This document shows positions 7,007 through 14,147 of a stretch of DNA of 18,657 nucleotides, piece after piece; within the stretch, counting starts at the first letter, position 1, and each line of letters starts with the position of its first letter. Where the stretch lies: assembly GCA_002712305.1 (NCBI GenBank), contig PATE01000058.1, positions 1 through 18,657 on the forward strand. The letters are read 5' to 3'. The stretch comes from Gemmatimonadota bacterium. GTDB lineage: Bacteria; Latescibacterota; UBA2968; UBA8231. The notes beneath the pieces were generated by a model, which searched no databases, had not been told where the DNA came from, and saw nothing but the letters and a program-made list of their open reading frames with translations. Made by a program: the position numbers and the translations under genes.

Positions 7007-8044
7007 TTACGTGGAAGCGCTCGGCGGCGTTCCGGCAGGATCCGGCAGAGCTGCCCGCCACTGGTAGTCGGGTTCCGTCTTCTGCCTTTTCAGGATATCG
7101 ATGATTTCGCGCCAGGTGGCGATCAAACCGTTCGAGATTGGGGGCAGTTCGTGGGCAATCGCTTTGTGCAGTTTCCCCAGACGATAACAGGGCACGGCCG
7201 CATACATGTGGTGTTCGATGTGAAAGTTCATGTGCCAGTAGAGAAATCGGACGATCGGGTTCAGGTAGATCGTGCGACTGTTGAGGCGAAAGTCGGGTAC
7301 GTTGTCCGTGAGTCCCACATGTTGAGAACTATTGCACAGCAGGAACAGCCACCCCCCGTAGAAAGAGCCGAAGGTGACCAGCATGATCAGCTGCCACCAG
7401 CCCATGTGCAGGGCACCCGCCACCAGTAGCAGGTGTCCCCCCGTCATGATGCGGTCCCAGATGAACAGCCGGCGCCGGTCCTCCACCTTCTCCGGTGGAA
7501 ACAGGATCTGATCCCACCCCGGATTCAGATGACCGAAAAAACCTCGGCGAATCGTGCCTCGAATACGACGGTAGGCGCCAAGGGGATCGAAGATGGCACC
7601 GCGTAGATACCCCCGCAGCGTCATGTACACGGGGAGCACGACTTCACCATCTTCCGGCGGGTAGAGGGTGTACTTGTGATGCTCAGAGTGACTTGCCCAG
7701 AAATGGGTCGGATTGTACCAGCCGAGAAAACTGAATACGTAGAGAAAGAAGACGTTCAGCTTCTGCGTGCGAAACACCGAGCTGTGCACCAACTCGTGGA
7801 AACCATTGATCATGAAGGCATAACACATGCCGTGCAGGAAAAAGGCAGGAATCCACCAATACCACGCGGCATGGAGCGTCGTCCACCAGGCAAAGGCACC
7901 GGTTGAGGTCAGGGTGCCCAGATAGCCGAGGGTTTGGATCGCGCCCAGCACGTCGCTGCGCCGGTTGAGGTCGGCCAAAACCTGCCGGTCCAGTTTCGTC
8001 CGGTGCCAGCCGATGCGTCGCTTGGGAGTGGTCTCTTCCGCCAT
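7007..8044 (-). CDS. Membrane fatty-acid desaturase-family protein (345 aa)
   Basis: Integral-membrane di-iron desaturases insert double bonds or hydroxylate acyl or hydrocarbon chains. The histidine boxes are intact: HELVH at 83-87, HSEHH at 119-123 and HIEHH at 275-279, with additional H242 (SSQHVGL) and H271. Hydrophobic stretches around residues 37-75, 96-110 and 203-238 would make the membrane hairpins. The first box lies at the end of the first pair, as in the family. ATG 8044 is a normal start. The product could be an acyl-lipid or free-acid desaturase, or a hydroxylase/carotenoid-type relative; the boxes alone do not separate these. The diheme cytochrome is encoded directly downstream, but whether it feeds electrons here is doubtful: desaturase active sites face the cytoplasm while this cytochrome is exported. 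The gene is divergent from a flavin oxidoreductase. Confidence 0.9.
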   Translation of the reverse strand: MAEETTPKRRIGWHRTKLDRQVLADLNRRSDVLGAIQTLGYLGTLTSTGAFAWWTTLHAAWYWWIPAFFLHGMCYAFMINGFHELVHSSVFRTQKLNVFFLYVFSFLGWYNPTHFWASHSEHHKYTLYPPEDGEVVLPVYMTLRGYLRGAIFDPLGAYRRIRGTIRRGFFGHLNPGWDQILFPPEKVEDRRRLFIWDRIMTGGHLLLVAGALHMGWWQLIMLVTFGSFYGGWLFLLCNSSQHVGLTDNVPDFRLNSRTIYLNPIVRFLYWHMNFHIEHHMYAAVPCYRLGKLHKAIAHELPPISNGLIATWREIIDILKRQKTEPDYQWRAALPDPAGTPPSAST

Positions 8045-8141
8045 GGCGAAACAGAGTAACGGACACGACGCGCATGGGTCAAGATCTTCCAGCAGATCAC
8101 GCCGTTTGCTCGCACCGTGCGGGACCGTCTACTTATGGCGC
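8045..8141. promoter_or_regulatory. Divergent promoter region between desaturase and flavin oxidoreductase genes
   Basis: These 97 bases must serve both directions. A TACTTAT close to 8130-8136 resembles a -10 box, only a few bases before the oxidoreductase ATG at 8142. No Shine-Dalgarno is visible there, so a leaderless transcript is possible. I found no clear operator. Confidence 0.25.
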
Positions 8142-9260
8142 ATGCATGTTCTCATCTGCGGTGGCGGCGTGATCGGTGCGTGCACCGCCTACTATCTCGC
8201 CCATAAGGGCGTTGACGTCACCGTCATCGAACGCTCAGGCGTCGCCAACGCGGCCTCGGGAAAGTCCGGTGGCTTTCTGGCCCTGGACTGGTGTGACGGT
8301 TCCGAAATGGAACTGCTCGCACGTCACAGTTTCGCCCTGCACCAGGAATTGGCCACGGAATTGGGTCGGGAGTTGCAGCTTGACTGGGGATATCGTCAGG
8401 TGGAAACGCTCAGCGTCGTGGCCAGTCAGCAGCGTGATCTTCAGTCGCTGGCACGGCAATCTGCCCTCGATTGGCTGGGCCCTGCCGCCCACGTCCACGA
8501 CCGCATCGGTTCGCCCGCCACGACAGCGCAACTCGACCCCGAACGCTTCACCAAGGGCATGATGGACGCTGCCCGCCAAAAGGGCGCGCAGGTCCAGGTG
8601 GGCACGGTGGAGGGCATCGAATTGTCAGAGGATGGCCAGCTCGCGACGGCGGCCATCGTCGATGGGGAGTCTCGACCCGCCGACGCGCTGGTCATCGCCA
8701 TGGGACCGTGGTCGATTCTCGCCTGTGCCTGGCTCCCGCTCCCCGGCATCTTCGGTATCAAGGGCCACAGCATCATCTATCGCTTCGAACCTTCCTCGAA
8801 TCAGACGTTGTTTCTGGAGATCGAGACGACAGAAGGTCAGATCGAAAACCCTGAGGTCGTGCCCCGGGCCGATGGCACCACCTACATCTGCGGCCTGTCG
8901 AGTCAGGCACTGATGCCTGTGGACCCTGCAAGTGTTGAAAGTGACGAGGGTGCCATCGAACGCTTGCGGGAGCTGACGGCAGCCTTCTCACCTCAGATGG
9001 CCACGTCACAGGTGCTGGCCTCTCAGGCGTGCCACCGCCCGGTCACCGAAGACGGTCTACCATTGATCGGTGCCGTTCCCGAGGTGGGTGGGGCCTATGT
9101 CGCGACGGGACACGGTGTCTGGGGTATGTTGAATGGCCCCGCTACAGGTCAGGCCATGGCAGATCTGATCGTGGATGGTTCGACGCCTCACGTCGATCTG
9201 GCGCCCTTCAACCCGGGAAGACTCGCCCGATTCGATCCGGATCGACTCAATCTGCGCTGA
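8142..9260 (+). CDS. FAD-dependent oxidoreductase, DAO family (Tda3-like, 372 aa)
   Basis: The dinucleotide-binding motif GGGVIG (residues 7-12) and the ribose-binding E30 (VTVIER) mark an FAD-binding D-amino-acid-oxidase-type fold. ASGKSGGFLALDWCDGS (residues 38-54) is characteristic of a widespread subgroup that includes yeast Tda3 and plant homologues. The C-terminal flavin contacts are seen in RPVTEDGLPLIGAVPEV and YVATGHGVWGMLNGPATG. The longer open frame beginning at 7965 runs through the divergent desaturase start and is unrelated; ATG 8142 starts directly on the Rossmann strand (MHVLICGGG). DAO enzymes oxidise amines or amino acids to imines, passing electrons to oxygen or a carrier. 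The substrate of this subgroup is not known to me. It is followed by a small ABM-like gene 106 bases downstream on the same strand. Confidence 0.9.
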   Translation: MHVLICGGGVIGACTAYYLAHKGVDVTVIERSGVANAASGKSGGFLALDWCDGSEMELLARHSFALHQELATELGRELQLDWGYRQVETLSVVASQQRDLQSLARQSALDWLGPAAHVHDRIGSPATTAQLDPERFTKGMMDAARQKGAQVQVGTVEGIELSEDGQLATAAIVDGESRPADALVIAMGPWSILACAWLPLPGIFGIKGHSIIYRFEPSSNQTLFLEIETTEGQIENPEVVPRADGTTYICGLSSQALMPVDPASVESDEGAIERLRELTAAFSPQMATSQVLASQACHRPVTEDGLPLIGAVPEVGGAYVATGHGVWGMLNGPATGQAMADLIVDGSTPHVDLAPFNPGRLARFDPDRLNLR

Positions 9261-9366
9261 CAGATCTGCCTTGCGACCGTTCTGGCTTGCGAGGGATCTG
9301 GCCGACCATTATCTACGACCCAAGAGCCACGATCGGTGCCCACCCGAGGAAGCCTCAAGGATCGCG

Positions 9367-9675
9367 ATGAAACGGATCAGGGTGACGTACAAAGCGAAGG
9401 CCGACCAGGCACAGGAAAACCAGCGTCTCGTGGAAGCCGTGTTTGCCGAACTGGCGGCCAAGAACCCCGGCGGCTTGCGGTATGCGTCGTTCAAGCAGGA
9501 AGACGGCGTGAGTTTCGTTCACGTCGTGTCCATCGAGACGGCCGATGGATCCAATCCCCTGGAACAGATCGATGCCTTCGACGCGTTCACCGACCAGATT
9601 GGCGATCGCTGCGACATTCCACCACAGGTCATGCCACTGACCGACGTGGGCACCTATCACTTCTTCGGAGACTGA
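9367..9675 (+). CDS. Conserved small protein, probable ABM/dimeric alpha-beta barrel fold (102 aa)
   Basis: This is a small soluble protein of a type widespread in bacteria with no assigned function. MKRIRVTYKAK at the N-terminus, the helix AQENQRLVEAVFAEL, then LRYASFKQEDGVSFVHVVSIE and a final GTYHFF strand give the beta-alpha-beta-beta order of antibiotic-biosynthesis-monooxygenase-like ferredoxin folds, which usually dimerise. ATG 9367 is chosen because the frame upstream of it (open from 9175) overlaps the oxidoreductase gene and shows no similarity. An AAGGA at about 9357-9361 is a plausible ribosome binding site. It may be co-transcribed with the flavin oxidoreductase. Enzyme activity cannot be claimed: such folds include monooxygenases, haem-binding proteins and non-catalytic proteins. 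Confidence 0.8.
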   Translation: MKRIRVTYKAKADQAQENQRLVEAVFAELAAKNPGGLRYASFKQEDGVSFVHVVSIETADGSNPLEQIDAFDAFTDQIGDRCDIPPQVMPLTDVGTYHFFGD

Positions 9676-9720
9676 TGCCTGCGGTAATCATACTTCAGCC
9701 GCTCTCGAAACCGAGTGTTG

Positions 9721-10743
9721 TCACCGCTTGCTGAACGACGTGTCCGGTGTGCCACGGAAACACCCCATCACCCATGGATATCCGTCGGTGACGAAATACG
9801 AGTAAACGTCATCGATCACCATCCCGTTGCATTCATCCAGATCGCCTGAGCCAGCGACGTACTCATAGTCGTCGACGAAGGTGCCATCGTAGGTTCCCCC
9901 TGGATTGACTCCACCGGAAGCCGAGCGCGTGCCATTCTTCAGCTGATAACTGGAGGTGACTTTGCGGACCTGCCCGTCGATCCGGGCGTAGGACCCGTAA
10001 ATGGGAAACCCGTCGGCCACAAAACCGATCACCGGCGACGGCGCCGAGTCATCGTCGGCAAACATGGCCATGGGATTGCCATGGTAGTGATATGTTCCAT
10101 CCGGTTGGGTGTGGGCGTTGTGACTGTCGGTACCAAAATCGGCCGATGCCGCCATCGGATCGTAGCGGAAGGGTGTCCCCATCTGGAAGCACCCGATCTT
10201 GCCGTCACCCACTCCGAAGCAGCCAGCGGCGAGCAGGTCGAGCTTCACGCCATTGAAGAAGACCGCATTGTCGATCTCCAGACTCAATGAGGTCGCTGAG
10301 CCCGCCACCCGTGGCGAGCGTGGTACACGATAGGTCGAAGTCTGGGCGCGAGCCGTGTTCACAAATGTCCGGTCCCCGTCATTGAAGTCGTGGTTGGGGA
10401 TGGCATTCGAGCTGAACACACAGTGGTCGTCCGTCACGGTGACCGATAGTTCACCCGTGAAGTTCATGCTTCGATTGACGTCTCTCACCATCGACTCATA
10501 GGCCGCAGCGTAGTCGGCGCAGTCACCATTTAAACCTGTCAGGATCGCATTCGTGATGTCCTGGACCGTAACGGCAGGACCCGTGACGTCGGTGGGCCCT
10601 GATGTGTCCGCCGGGCCGGTTGCATCCGAAGGTCCGGCATCGATGTCGCCGTCAGCATGGCTGCCTGAGTCCGAACCGCAGGCAAGCAGGACCAACGCCA
10701 TCAGGATTGTGAGAATCTGAAGCAGCAAGCGAGGAATCTTCAT
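9721..10743 (-). CDS. YHYH domain lipoprotein (340 aa)
   Basis: The N-terminus is a lipoprotein signal: basic MKIPR, a hydrophobic run, then the lipobox LLAC with the modified cysteine at C22, followed by GSDSGS. A spacer of four six-residue GP repeats (residues 37-60) separates the membrane anchor from the globular domain. The domain is identified by TQPDGTYHYHGNP (YHYH at 218-221), with FVADGFPIYG (241-250), DECNGM and a C-terminal YSYFVTDGYPWVMGCFRG, all hallmarks of the YHYH family. The histidine- and aspartate-rich motif suggests metal binding, but the biochemical role of the family is not established to my knowledge. Paired cysteines (C75/C108, C175/C185, C305/C328) may form disulfides outside the cytoplasm. 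ATG 10743 fits the signal peptide. It is divergent from the SelA-like gene. Confidence 0.92.
   Translation of the reverse strand: MKIPRLLLQILTILMALVLLACGSDSGSHADGDIDAGPSDATGPADTSGPTDVTGPAVTVQDITNAILTGLNGDCADYAAAYESMVRDVNRSMNFTGELSVTVTDDHCVFSSNAIPNHDFNDGDRTFVNTARAQTSTYRVPRSPRVAGSATSLSLEIDNAVFFNGVKLDLLAAGCFGVGDGKIGCFQMGTPFRYDPMAASADFGTDSHNAHTQPDGTYHYHGNPMAMFADDDSAPSPVIGFVADGFPIYGSYARIDGQVRKVTSSYQLKNGTRSASGGVNPGGTYDGTFVDDYEYVAGSGDLDECNGMVIDDVYSYFVTDGYPWVMGCFRGTPDTSFSKR
10564..10635 (-). repeat. Four tandem 18-base units encoding GP-rich hexapeptides in the lipoprotein spacer
   Basis: Residues 37-60 of the YHYH lipoprotein read as GPSDAT, GPADTS, GPTDVT and GPAVTV: a six-residue, 18-base period with invariant GP. 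This is a flexible linker just after the lipid anchor. Such repeats can vary in copy number between strains. Confidence 0.8.
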
Positions 10744-10866
10744 ATCGGAGTCGGTCTCTTTTTTTCTGATTCGCGTTGAGTCGTCGTTTCGTACAGGTTA
10801 CTGCGTTCCGTTTCCAACAGCCAGTTTGATGTCGGCACGCCACAAACCGCTTAAAGGAGCTTCATC
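10744..10866. promoter_or_regulatory. Divergent promoter region; strong Shine-Dalgarno for the SelA-like gene
   Basis: These 123 bases lie between the YHYH lipoprotein and the SelA-like gene. AAAGGAG at 10853-10859, seven bases before GTG 10867, fixes that start codon. A run of seven T's at 10759-10765 lies in the 5' leader of the lipoprotein. I could not assign -35/-10 boxes with confidence. Confidence 0.6.
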
Positions 10867-11970
10867 GTGAGCACAAGCCCGCGCACCGCGAGTTACCAGG
10901 AGTTGGGGGTGCGCCCCCTCATCAACTGTGTCGGCACAGTGACTCGATTCAGCGGTTCCCTCGCGTTGCCAGAAGTCCGTCAGGCCATGACCCAAGCCTC
11001 TTTGCAGTACGTGATGATCGAAGAACTCATGGAGGCTGTCGGGGCGCGCCTTGCTCAACTGATGCAGTGCGATTGGGGTCTGGTCACCAATGGATGCGCT
11101 GCCGCTCTCGCGCAGGTAACTGCCGCCTGTGTTGCTGGCACCGACCCCGAGAAGATGGGTCGCCTACCCTACACGGACGGCATGAAGAACGAAGTCATAG
11201 TGCAGAAATCTCATCGCATGGGGTACGACCGGGCGATTTCGGCTGTCGGCACACGCCTCGTCGAGGTGACCACCGTCGACGAACTAGAAGCGGCATACTC
11301 AGAAAAAACAGCGATGATCTTCCTCTTCGGTGACGCGTCGGAGCGAGGCGAGATCAGCGTGAAACAGATGGCCGACAGCGGTCGCGCTCACGGCGTACCC
11401 ACCTTCGTCGATGCCGCAGCAGAGCGACCGGATGTGCCCAACGAGTATCTGTCGCAGGGCATCGATGTCGTCGCCTATTCGGGCGGCAAATGCCTGCGTG
11501 GGCCCCAGGCATCTGGCATGGTGTTGGGTCGGAAGGATCTGCTCCAGGCCGCCTTTGCCAATGGGTGTCCGAATGCCTACATCGGTCGCCCCATGAAGGC
11601 GGGCAAAGAGGAGATCATGGGACTGCTCGCCGCGGTGGAGCAGTGGGTCGTTCGTGATCACCAAGCGGAATGGAAGGAATGGGAACGCCGCCTGCAGATC
11701 ATCACCGACGCGGTGAACGCCTTCAAGTCCGTGACGACGTCCGTGCGCACGCCACGACCCTCCAATGTGGCGCCCCACTTGACCATCTCGTGGGACGCCG
11801 AAAAACTGGGCGTCTCGCCGCCCCAGGTTCGGCAGCAGTTGTCCAAGTCAGATCCTCGTATCGAAATGTCGGGCGGCGCCGACGGCGTGACCATCAATCC
11901 CTACATGATGGAAGATGGAGAAGAGTTGATCGTCGCCAAACGCCTGACCCAGGCGATGTCGACCCACTAG
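10867..11970 (+). CDS. SelA/DgaE-like PLP-dependent enzyme (367 aa)
   Basis: This is a fold-type I PLP protein of the SelA-like superfamily, which covers L-seryl-tRNA(Sec) selenium transferase and sugar-acid ammonia-lyases such as DgaE. The PLP lysine is K208 in VVAYSGGKCLRGPQASG, and the Asp that contacts the pyridine nitrogen is D182 in TFVDAAAE. LINCVGTVTRFSG near the N-terminus (residues 18-30) and VTNGCAAALAQVTAACVAGTD (73-93) are typical of the group. At 367 residues it is about 90 shorter than true SelA and close to DgaE. No selB, selC or selD is present, so a lyase or other PLP reaction on an amino-acid- or sugar-acid-like substrate is more likely than selenocysteine synthesis. The GTG start is fixed by an ideal Shine-Dalgarno (10853-10859). 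No partner gene follows on this strand; the next gene is convergent. Confidence 0.85.
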   Translation: MSTSPRTASYQELGVRPLINCVGTVTRFSGSLALPEVRQAMTQASLQYVMIEELMEAVGARLAQLMQCDWGLVTNGCAAALAQVTAACVAGTDPEKMGRLPYTDGMKNEVIVQKSHRMGYDRAISAVGTRLVEVTTVDELEAAYSEKTAMIFLFGDASERGEISVKQMADSGRAHGVPTFVDAAAERPDVPNEYLSQGIDVVAYSGGKCLRGPQASGMVLGRKDLLQAAFANGCPNAYIGRPMKAGKEEIMGLLAAVEQWVVRDHQAEWKEWERRLQIITDAVNAFKSVTTSVRTPRPSNVAPHLTISWDAEKLGVSPPQVRQQLSKSDPRIEMSGGADGVTINPYMMEDGEELIVAKRLTQAMSTH

Positions 11971-12006
11971 ACCTGACGATGCCCTGGTCGTGGCGGATGG
12001 TGTGGG

Positions 12007-12492
12007 TTAGTGGTGATGACCACCCGGGCCATGAGCATGCCCGTGCTGCAGTTCTTCCTGCGTGGCGGCTCTCACCTCTTCGACGGTGACATCGAAGTGC
12101 AGTGTTTCACCCGCGAGAGGATGGTTGCCATCGACGGTGACCTCTTTCTCGGTCACCTCTGTGACGACGATCAGCTGTGTCTCACCATCTTCATCGGCCG
12201 CTTCGAAACGCATGCCGGGCTCGATCTCGTCGACACCCTGGAACGCATCGCGCGACACGGTCTGGATGAGTTCTTCGTTGATCACACCGTATCCGTCTTC
12301 CGGCTGGATCGTGACATTGAGCGAAGAACCGACAACCTTGCCCATCAGTTCATTCTCGAGACCGGGGATGATGTTGCTGGCACCATGCAGGTAGACGAGG
12401 GGCTCGGCCCCTTCCGACGAATCGAGGGTTTCCCCTGCGTCGTTCGTCAGTTTGTAGTGGATGGATACGACACACTCTCCAGCGATCTGCAA
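12007..12492 (-). CDS. slyD: FKBP-type peptidyl-prolyl isomerase, SlyD-like, with His-rich metal-binding tail (161 aa)
   Basis: The cytoplasmic prolyl isomerase and chaperone SlyD has an FKBP domain with an inserted IF chaperone domain, and often a histidine-rich tail that binds nickel. Here VVSIHYKLTNDAGETLDSS and LVYLHGASNIIPGLENEL mark the FKBP core (residues 8-65). The inserted domain covers about 70-120, and NHPLAGETLHFDVTVEEV (124-141) completes the FKBP sheet. The C-terminus HGHAHGPGGHHH supplies seven histidines. The frame is open to 12576, but the family begins at M-QIA-type residues. I therefore choose the TTG at 12492, which has an AAGGA seven bases upstream; no ATG occurs nearby. 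It is convergent with the SelA-like gene and divergent from the beta-helix remnant. No nickel-enzyme genes lie in the window, so a metal-storage role is inference. Confidence 0.92.
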   Translation of the reverse strand: MQIAGECVVSIHYKLTNDAGETLDSSEGAEPLVYLHGASNIIPGLENELMGKVVGSSLNVTIQPEDGYGVINEELIQTVSRDAFQGVDEIEPGMRFEAADEDGETQLIVVTEVTEKEVTVDGNHPLAGETLHFDVTVEEVRAATQEELQHGHAHGPGGHHH

Positions 12493-12499
12493 GACGTTT

Positions 12500-12509
12500 T
12501 CCTTTTTTT
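12500..12509 (-). promoter_or_regulatory. Ribosome binding site that fixes the TTG start of the FKBP isomerase
   Basis: On the minus strand a run of A's leads into AAGGA (12504-12500), seven bases before TTG 12492. The spacing and the family alignment together support TTG over the distant upstream ATG at 12576. Confidence 0.75.
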
Positions 12510-12568
12510 GGGGAATTGGAGTAGGATGAACGAGTGTAGCCGATTGCAGGCCAATCCCGCAACTAAAG

Positions 12569-12901
12569 ATGACCATGCGCGAACGCCTCGAGCGGATGCC
12601 GGTCGCGAGTCCGATCTGGGCGCAGCGCTACCCTGAACTGCTGACGATCTGGGAAGAAGAGGCCGCAGCGCCGAAAGGCAACATCATTCGGCGGAACGTG
12701 TGTCAGGGCGGAGTCTGGGACGGACTCAGAGAAGATGCACGAAGCTACGTCGAGTTGAGCGCCAATCTCGTCGCCGACGACGTGGGCCTCGAAGGGACGG
12801 CACCACGATTCGGCCTGCGTGCGGACTCACTCGCCCACTCTATCGGTTTCCAACAGATTCCGTTGGAGCAGGTAGGACCCCGAGACCCGTCTACTCGATG
12901 A
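12569..12901 (+). pseudogene. C-terminal remnant of a right-handed parallel beta-helix protein (110 codons)
   Basis: The frame reads like the last hundred or so residues of bacterial beta-helix proteins. RERLERMPVASPIWAQRYPEL is the usual lead-in (residues 4-24), NIIRRNVCQGG is a beta-helix rung, and the end has the typical NLVADDVGL, then FGLRADSLAHSIGFQQIP. A full protein of this kind would have several hundred residues of repeats in front, but upstream DNA is the start region of the FKBP gene on the other strand. The homology begins about two codons after the first ATG, so the break lies near 12569-12577. No Shine-Dalgarno is visible. The 3' end is intact and overlaps the convergent RidA gene by 11 bases. 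I read it as a deletion remnant. A short expressed protein is possible but could not fold as a beta-helix alone. Confidence 0.7.
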
Positions 12902-14114
12902 CGGCAAAGGCGTCGATGGCCACCTCGAGGTCGGGACGCCACAGTGCCTCCACGACCAATCCCGTCGAAGCGGGATTCACACCGGACAGGTGTCTGCCGA
13001 AGACGGGATAGACGTCCAATCGAGCTGCCTGATCGATGACGAAGGTCGTGACCTTGCAGATGTCCTCCATCCGGCCCCCCATTTCCTCGAGCAAGGTCCG
13101 CACGTTCTCCATCGCCTGTTCGGCCTGCGCCGTCACATCGCCAGCCCCCGTCAGTCCGCTGCCGTCCAGCCGCAGACCGCTCTGCCCCTGAAGAAACAGG
13201 AATCTTCCGGCCCGCACGGCGTGGCTCTGTGGCCACGCAGAATGGCCATCGACCTGCGGTACCTGGAAACGCTGATGTTCGCTGCCCTCCGATGAGGGTA
13301 TGGCGAATACATCAATCTCAAAGTCGAGTTCGGGTCGAGCGAGGTCATTCACATGGATGCTGGTGACCACAGGGCGAACACCCTCAAAGTGGTCTGCCAA
13401 CACCGCGTCGATCTGCTGACGATGGGCGGGATCGGTGAGATAGGTCGTGACCTTGCAGACATCGTCGATCGTGGCACCCGCATCGGCGAGCAGCGTTTTC
13501 ACGTTCTGCATAGCCACCTCCACCTGACGCGCCGGATCGCCCGCCCCGTCGAAATCACGGCCATCCAGACTCAGGCCGGTCTGGCCCTGAAGGAAGATGT
13601 GGTCGTTCGCACGAATCACGCGGGCATTCGGATAGTCGAGGGTCGGCATGAGAAAACCGCCCTTGGCATTGGTCAGACGGAATCGTTCGTGCCCCCTCTC
13701 CCGATCGCGAGGCAGCACCGCCCAGGCGTCGATCTCGAAATCGATATAGGGTTGAGCGAAATCCTTCACCACGAGTCCCGTGGACACGGGATTGACCGCG
13801 TGCAGGTGACGGGCGATGACGGGATAGACCAACGCTCGATCGGCATGTCGTTTGGTGTAGTTGTTCACGAGACAGATGTCTTCGAGCCCGCCGCCAGCCT
13901 CCTCCAGCAGGATGCGGAGATTCTCCATGGCCTGCTCCGCTTGGGCAGCGGGATCCCCTTCGCCGACGAAACCGGTGTTATCGAGTGTGAGCCCCGTGGC
14001 CCCGACGAGGAAGACCTGATCTGCTGCGACGACCGCTTTGCTGGCGCCGAAGTCCCATTCGCGAGCGTGATAACTGTCTCGCGTGTTAACGACACGGATC
14101 CGTCGATGCGACAT
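12891..14114 (-). CDS. Triple-domain RidA (YjgF/YER057c/UK114) protein (407 aa)
   Basis: Three RidA-like domains lie in one chain, at about residues 14-134, 158-273 and 291-407. Each repeats the same order: VFLVGATGLTLD / IFLQGQTGLSLDG / LFLQGQSGLRLDG; then GDPAAQAEQAMENLRILLEE / GDPARQVEVAMQNVKTLL / GDVTAQAEQAMENVRTLLEE; then a CKVTTY-like strand and a closing DFEIDAWAV / DFEIDVFAI / EVAIDAFAV. RidA proteins are normally about 130-residue homotrimers that hydrolyse reactive enamines/imines. The arginine that binds the substrate carboxylate (R105 in E. coli) is replaced by S111, V250 and S383. The family Glu is kept in domains 1 and 2 (FEID) but is Ala in domain 3 (VAID). ATG 14114 is preceded by in-frame GTG 14117 and by AGGA/GAGG at 14124-14132. 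It is the last gene of the htpG operon, 33 bases after the dehydrogenase. Confidence 0.92.
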   Translation of the reverse strand: MSHRRIRVVNTRDSYHAREWDFGASKAVVAADQVFLVGATGLTLDNTGFVGEGDPAAQAEQAMENLRILLEEAGGGLEDICLVNNYTKRHADRALVYPVIARHLHAVNPVSTGLVVKDFAQPYIDFEIDAWAVLPRDRERGHERFRLTNAKGGFLMPTLDYPNARVIRANDHIFLQGQTGLSLDGRDFDGAGDPARQVEVAMQNVKTLLADAGATIDDVCKVTTYLTDPAHRQQIDAVLADHFEGVRPVVTSIHVNDLARPELDFEIDVFAIPSSEGSEHQRFQVPQVDGHSAWPQSHAVRAGRFLFLQGQSGLRLDGSGLTGAGDVTAQAEQAMENVRTLLEEMGGRMEDICKVTTFVIDQAARLDVYPVFGRHLSGVNPASTGLVVEALWRPDLEVAIDAFAVIE

Positions 14115-14147
14115 CACCCCACCCCTCTTCCTGGCGCTTGGGTCCGC

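Noticed and set aside
10867-11970. Calling this gene selA
   Set aside because: It is too short for SelA, and no selenocysteine genes or UGA-containing reading frames are seen nearby.
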